A stretch of DNA of 19,762 nucleotides, from positions 1 to 19,762 of the forward strand of contig CAZUAS010000051.1 of NCBI GenBank assembly GCA_964618515.1, written 5' to 3'. The notes under the pieces are model-generated. The model was given only the letters and a program-made list of their open reading frames with translations, ran no database searches and was not told the origin of the DNA. This DNA comes from JAFGNW01 sp964618515. Lineage in GTDB: Bacteria; Zixibacteria; MSB-5A5; GN15; FEB-12. The position numbers and the translations under genes were made by a program. Shown piece by piece: positions 16,689 through 19,762 of this stretch (positions are counted from its first letter, which is position 1; each line of letters starts with the position of its first letter).

Positions 16689-16922
16689 ATGGAAAATCGA
16701 TTTATCGATCTCATTTGTTTCCTCAAAAACACAGGCTTAAATTATTATTATTTCCTTATGTTGTCAATATCTATAATAAGTATTTTAAGCTCTGGTCAAA
16801 AATCATCTCCTTTGAAAAGAAAGTATTTTTATCTCCTTCTGTCTGCAACTCAGACTGTAGTTCTGATTCTGGTCTTTGATAGCAGTGATTTCGATGAAAA
16901 TATTGGTCCCATCTCCGATTAG
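16689..16922 (+). CDS. Doubtful small membrane protein
   Basis: A 77-residue frame with two hydrophobic stretches (about 20-34 and 47-63) around a basic segment (PLKRKYF), and AAGGA nine bases before its ATG. It has no recognised family, is AT-rich and ends shortly before the promoter of the next gene. It may be a genuine two-helix membrane peptide or chance in an AT-rich spacer. Divergent from the DsrC-like gene. Confidence 0.3.
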   Translation: MENRFIDLICFLKNTGLNYYYFLMLSISIISILSSGQKSSPLKRKYFYLLLSATQTVVLILVFDSSDFDENIGPISD

Positions 16923-16981
16923 TCTGACACAAATAGGGATGATTTAGCCCGACTAAATTTTTGTTCGTTTAACTTTTCTTG

Positions 16982-17010
16982 TTGCCGGTATTTCATATTA
17001 ATCATATAAT
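16982..17010 (+). promoter_or_regulatory. Promoter of the GNAT-flavin reductase pair
   Basis: TTGCCG (16982-16987) and a perfect TATAAT (17005-17010) are separated by 17 bases. The expected start of transcription is about 24 bases before the ATG at 17041. Confidence 0.58.
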
Positions 17011-17040
17011 TATCGCATAATAATTTAATTTGTGAGATTT

Positions 17041-17625
17041 ATGCCATACTCAATTATCCCGGAACTAACTGTCCATCCCGTCACACCAAAGCGGTGGAAA
17101 GATTTTGTGAAGCTTTTTGGCAAGAAAGGCGCCTGTGGCGGGTGCTGGTGCATGTTCTGGCGGTTGACCCGCACTGAATTTGAAAAAAGCAAAGGCGATA
17201 AAAACCGCCGCGCCATGAAAAAAATCATCGATTCAGGACAAATACCGGGGCTTCTGGCTTACGTCGATAATGAACCGGTCGGCTGGTGTTCGGTCGGTCC
17301 TCGTAAAAACTATTCAGCTCTGGAACGTTCCCGCGTTCTCAAGCCGGTCGATGACCGTCCGGTCTGGTCGATTGTCTGCTTCTATATCGCCAGAGCATAT
17401 CGTCGCCGGGGATTGACAGTCGCTCTGTTGAAAGCAGCCATCGAGTATGCGGGTCAAAACGGTGCGGTTATTGTCGAGGGTTACCCGATTGACCCGAAGA
17501 AAAAGGATTACGTTGACACTTTCGCCTATACCGGTCTGGTTTCAGCCTTTAAAAAAGCGAGATTCAAAGAGGTTGCCCGCCACAGTGAAACCCGCCCGAT
17601 TATGCGATATATCATTAAAAAATAA
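17041..17625 (+). CDS. GNAT-family N-acetyltransferase with a CGGCWC motif
   Basis: A 194-residue protein from the ATG at 17041 (an in-frame GTG nine bases earlier is also possible; neither has a clear Shine-Dalgarno, and the leader is short). The GNAT signature is FYIARAYRRRGLTVALLKAA, with RRRGLT as the acetyl-CoA pyrophosphate loop, preceded by the beta strand YVDNEPVGWCSVG. Residues about 32-39 read GACGGCWC, a cysteine-rich stretch near the N-terminus that recurs in one branch of uncharacterised GNAT proteins. It may bind metal or be structural. Substrate unknown. It is followed by a flavin reductase-like gene after 19 bases. Confidence 0.82.
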   Translation: MPYSIIPELTVHPVTPKRWKDFVKLFGKKGACGGCWCMFWRLTRTEFEKSKGDKNRRAMKKIIDSGQIPGLLAYVDNEPVGWCSVGPRKNYSALERSRVLKPVDDRPVWSIVCFYIARAYRRRGLTVALLKAAIEYAGQNGAVIVEGYPIDPKKKDYVDTFAYTGLVSAFKKARFKEVARHSETRPIMRYIIKK

Positions 17626-17644
17626 TGTAACTTCAGGACATAAT

Positions 17645-18157
17645 ATGACCCGTTTATTTAAATCCGTGAATGTTTTCGAAATTCCCGATAATATATTCAA
17701 GCTCATCAGTAAGGACTGGATGCTGATTACCGCCGGGACAATCGACTCCTTTAACACCATGACCGCCAGCTGGGGAGCTTTCGGAGAACTGTGGAATAAA
17801 AAAATATGTATCTGTTTTGTAAGGCCGGTACGTTACACCTATCGTTTCATGGAAAAAGCGGATTATTTCACCCTTTCTTTTTTTACGTCGCATTATCGTA
17901 AAACTCTAAATTACTGCGGCACCAGATCCGGACGTGTTGTCGATAAAATAAAAGCAACCGGCCTTATACCGGTTGAAAGTCTGTCCGGTTCGGTCTATTT
18001 CAAACAGGCTCGCCTGGTCTTCGAGTGCCGGAAGATTTATATCCATGACCTTGACCCCAGAAAATTTCTCGATCCGGTAATCCATGAGTCCTACCCAGAG
18101 AAAGATTACCACCGCATGTACATCGGCGAGGTAACTGGCTGTCTCATGAAAGAATAA
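17645..18157 (+). CDS. Flavin reductase-like FMN-binding protein
   Basis: A 170-residue split-barrel protein of the flavin reductase-like family. MTASWGAFGELWNKKICICFVRPVRYTY corresponds to the FMN phosphate and ring contacts and is the diagnostic stretch. It continues with YFTLSFF and the loop NYCGTRSGRVVDK. The start at 17645 is supported by AGGA 6 bases upstream; a longer frame from 17447 runs over the preceding GNAT gene in another frame and is rejected. Members reduce or bind free flavin, or work as small FMN oxidoreductases; the partner is unknown. Co-transcribed with the GNAT gene. Confidence 0.85.
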   Translation: MTRLFKSVNVFEIPDNIFKLISKDWMLITAGTIDSFNTMTASWGAFGELWNKKICICFVRPVRYTYRFMEKADYFTLSFFTSHYRKTLNYCGTRSGRVVDKIKATGLIPVESLSGSVYFKQARLVFECRKIYIHDLDPRKFLDPVIHESYPEKDYHRMYIGEVTGCLMKE

Positions 18158-18223
18158 TCAGGCTGTTTGTTTACCTGTCATTGTGATAAAAATACACTTT
18201 ATTAAAAATAAATTATACCCGAA

Positions 18224-18258
18224 CAAAAAAAGGCTGTTTCCGTAACGGAAACAGCCTT
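18224..18258 (-). terminator. Strong terminator after the type-3-repeat protein gene
   Basis: A 13-bp perfect stem (18230-18242 with 18246-18258, core GGCTGTTTCCG) closed by a TAA loop. On the minus strand it runs into seven T (18230-18224). It lies 20 bases after the stop of the minus-strand gene; on the plus strand no U-tract follows. Confidence 0.85.
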
Positions 18259-18276
18259 AAAAATGATATTAAAACA

Positions 18277-19674
18277 TTACGGGCATAAAAGCAGGGCTCG
18301 ATGAGACAGGTACAGATGGTCGATTAAAAAGGTGATATCGGATATCTCAGGGTCTCCTTCGCTGACATCGACATCGGCTTCCTCCGGACAACATAAAGCG
18401 TTATGCGACAGGTAGAGAAAATCTATCAGTCTGGTAATATCTGAAATATCGGGTTGTTCGTCCACGGAACAATCAACATTGCCGGTATAGCCGACACAAC
18501 AGGATTCACAGGCGTCACCGATACCATCGAAATCGGTATCCTCCTGGCCGGGATTGTAAACGTATTGACAGTTGTCATCTATATCGAGGATGCCATCATT
18601 GTCGTCGTCATCGTCGCAGGCATCACCGTAAGCATCGCCATCGGCATTTTCCTGATAAAGATTCGGTATGAAAGTGCAGTTATCACACAGGTCACCCACC
18701 CCGTCGGCATCGGTGTCCTCCTGCAGAGGATTGGCGATATCCGGGCAGTTGTCACATTCATCACCATAAGAGTCCATGTCAACATCATGCTGTTCCACAT
18801 TGGGAACCCCCGGGCAGTTATCACAGCCGTCCGGCCAGGTATCGCCGTCGGCATCGGCCAGGTCGTCATACCCGGGACAGATATCGCAGGCATCGCCCAC
18901 CCCGTCGGCATCGGTATCCTCCTGCAAGGGATTGGCCACACCCGGGCAGTTATCCGTCCAGTCACAGATTCCATCCAAATCATCGTCCGGGCAACAGTTA
19001 ACGGAGTGGGTGTTCCCGTGCACCCAGAAAAGCGGATAGCCGGGGTCATTGCCCCAGAAAACATAAAACTCCCGCCATAAATTCAGCACGTAAACCCAGT
19101 TGTCACAGGTGTCCGGATGAGGATGAGTATCGAAACATATCCCCGGGAAAACTCCGGGCCCTGGGTCGGAGTATTCGATACCGATAAAAAACGGTCCCTC
19201 CACACAACATGGTTCGGGGAAATTATAAGTCCCATAATAAGGCAAGCACCAGGTTGCCGAATCACAGACAACCTGATAGCGACAGAGTTCAGTCACCGGT
19301 CCATAACAGGGTGAATGACTGGTATCTGTGTCATATACAACAATATCAACCGTAAGCGGCCATTTAGTCCCTGTCGGTCCAAAAAGAGTAAAGGAAAAAC
19401 CATAGATTTCAAACGGATAAGTCGGTTCACCGCACTCCGAAGGGTCAAAATATGTTACCGTGCGTTCACCCGGAAGATATTCCAGCGAAAAGCCAAACGC
19501 GGTGTCGTTATGCTTTTTCAGTGTACAGGCACCAAGAAGGTTTTTTAATCCCGGTTGCATTATATTTACTTTATCCGGAAATACTTTAATTTCGTTTCTT
19601 CCATCGGCATTGACGCTTATCATGCCGATGACAAGAAATATAACTATGCTTATGAAATAAACCCGCATCTTCAC
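18277..19674 (-). CDS. Secreted thrombospondin type-3 repeat protein with dockerin-like C-terminus
   Basis: A 465-residue exported protein. The signal peptide is about 1-23 (hydrophobic 6-19, VNA before D24). Residues 40-225 form a cysteine-containing region of unknown fold with many aromatic residues. Residues about 228-390 hold five or so thrombospondin type-3 repeats (DxDxDGxxDxxDNCPxxxNPxQxDxD), which bind many calcium ions. Residues about 398-462 hold two related EF-hand-like halves, DISDITRLIDFLYLSH and EISDITFLIDHLYLSH, the arrangement of a type-I dockerin-like module. Probably a cell-surface or extracellular calcium-stabilised protein, perhaps docked to a cohesin-like partner. The GTG start is supported by GGAGGG 7 bases upstream; the ATG two codons later is the alternative. 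Its upstream region is cut off by the contig end. Confidence 0.85.
   Translation of the reverse strand: MKMRVYFISIVIFLVIGMISVNADGRNEIKVFPDKVNIMQPGLKNLLGACTLKKHNDTAFGFSLEYLPGERTVTYFDPSECGEPTYPFEIYGFSFTLFGPTGTKWPLTVDIVVYDTDTSHSPCYGPVTELCRYQVVCDSATWCLPYYGTYNFPEPCCVEGPFFIGIEYSDPGPGVFPGICFDTHPHPDTCDNWVYVLNLWREFYVFWGNDPGYPLFWVHGNTHSVNCCPDDDLDGICDWTDNCPGVANPLQEDTDADGVGDACDICPGYDDLADADGDTWPDGCDNCPGVPNVEQHDVDMDSYGDECDNCPDIANPLQEDTDADGVGDLCDNCTFIPNLYQENADGDAYGDACDDDDDNDGILDIDDNCQYVYNPGQEDTDFDGIGDACESCCVGYTGNVDCSVDEQPDISDITRLIDFLYLSHNALCCPEEADVDVSEGDPEISDITFLIDHLYLSHRALLLCP
18682..18954 (-). repeat. Internal tandem repeats encoding type-3 calcium repeats
   Basis: Two nearly identical 72-base units, at 18883-18954 and 18682-18753, encode ANPLQEDTDADGVGD with flanking DNCP. 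They are spaced 201 bases apart and differ by only a few bases. Looser copies lie on either side. This points to recent duplication within the gene. Confidence 0.75.
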
Positions 19675-19681
19675 CTAGGAA

Positions 19682-19687
19682 CCCTCC
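19682..19687 (-). promoter_or_regulatory. Ribosome binding site for the GTG start of the type-3-repeat gene
   Basis: GGAGGG on the minus strand, 7 bases before the GTG at 19674; for the ATG at 19668 the spacing would be 13, which is too long. Confidence 0.55.
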
Positions 19688-19716
19688 ATCAACATGTTTT
19701 TATTAATATAATCTAC

Positions 19717-19762
19717 AGATCGGAAGAGCGTCGTGTAGGGAAAGAGTGTAGGATAGGGTGTA
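19717..19762. other. Illumina adapter sequence at the contig end (artefact)
   Basis: Bases 19717-19749 match the Illumina TruSeq universal adapter read-through, beginning AGATCGGAAGAGCGTCGTGT. The remaining 13 bases (19750-19762) diverge and look like a low-quality tail. This is not genomic sequence and should be trimmed. Confidence 0.97.

Noticed and set aside
17447..17644. Long N-terminal extension of the flavin reductase frame
   Set aside because: It overlaps the GNAT gene in another frame and is Arg/Thr-rich with no domain; the ATG at 17645 has its own ribosome site.
18454..19080. A 208-residue plus-strand frame rich in Ile/Val/Gly
   Set aside because: It is the antisense of the Asp/Cys-rich type-3 repeats; its periodicity and composition come from the real minus-strand gene.
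1..19762. CRISPR array, tRNA, rRNA, transposon or phage genes
   Set aside because: No spaced direct repeats, cloverleaf-like stretches, transposase or phage proteins were seen on either strand.

Overview
The window reads as one end of an assembled contig from an uncultured bacterium. It carries 16 well-supported protein genes plus one weak small ORF. I see no rRNA, tRNA, CRISPR array, phage or insertion sequence. No gap between genes exceeds about 240 bases. The longest are 1-238 (AT-rich leader of the first operon) and 10255-10469 (holding a terminator and a promoter). The last ~46 bases (19717-19762) are Illumina adapter and degraded read tail, not genome. The gene style suggests the FCB superphylum, perhaps Zixibacteria or a relative. 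The clues are an exported thrombospondin-type-3 repeat protein ending in a paired dockerin-like module, many Sec-exported proteases and lipoproteins, LemA/DUF2207, and AT-rich spacers between moderate-GC genes. This placement is inference at low to moderate confidence.

Layout. (1) 239-4047, plus strand: a tight three-gene operon with an acetolactate-synthase-family thiamine-diphosphate enzyme, a succinate-semialdehyde-type aldehyde dehydrogenase and an SDR. The first two match the arrangement of the 2-oxoglutarate decarboxylase/SSADH bypass of the TCA cycle known from cyanobacteria. (2) 4108-6734, minus strand: an operon for exported proteins, with a nickel superoxide dismutase that carries its own signal peptide, a secreted YCII-AHSA1 fusion, and a DUF4412-like lipoprotein. 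A sigma70-like promoter lies in front of it. (3) 6893-7912, plus: a geranylgeranyl-reductase-family flavoprotein, convergent with (4) 7922-10254, minus: lemA and a DUF2207 membrane protein with its own promoter. (5) 10470-12811, minus: a MarR-GNAT fusion with a palindrome just before its start, then an exported S41 peptidase, closed by a strong terminator. (6) 12973-16540, minus: a DsrC/TusE-like protein with two fused domains, then an exported M16 zinc peptidase, again closed by a terminator. (7) 16689-18157, plus: a doubtful small membrane ORF, then a GNAT enzyme and a flavin reductase-like protein behind a good promoter. (8) 18277-19674, minus: the secreted type-3-repeat/dockerin-like protein with a 13-bp-stem terminator.

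Points that deserve attention are the Ni-SOD whose signal peptidase site would expose exactly His1 of the nickel hook, the exported YCII-AHSA1 fusion beside it, the duplicated DsrC protein that has lost its C-terminal redox cysteine in both halves, the SDR with His in place of the catalytic Tyr, and the possible 2-oxoglutarate decarboxylase operon.
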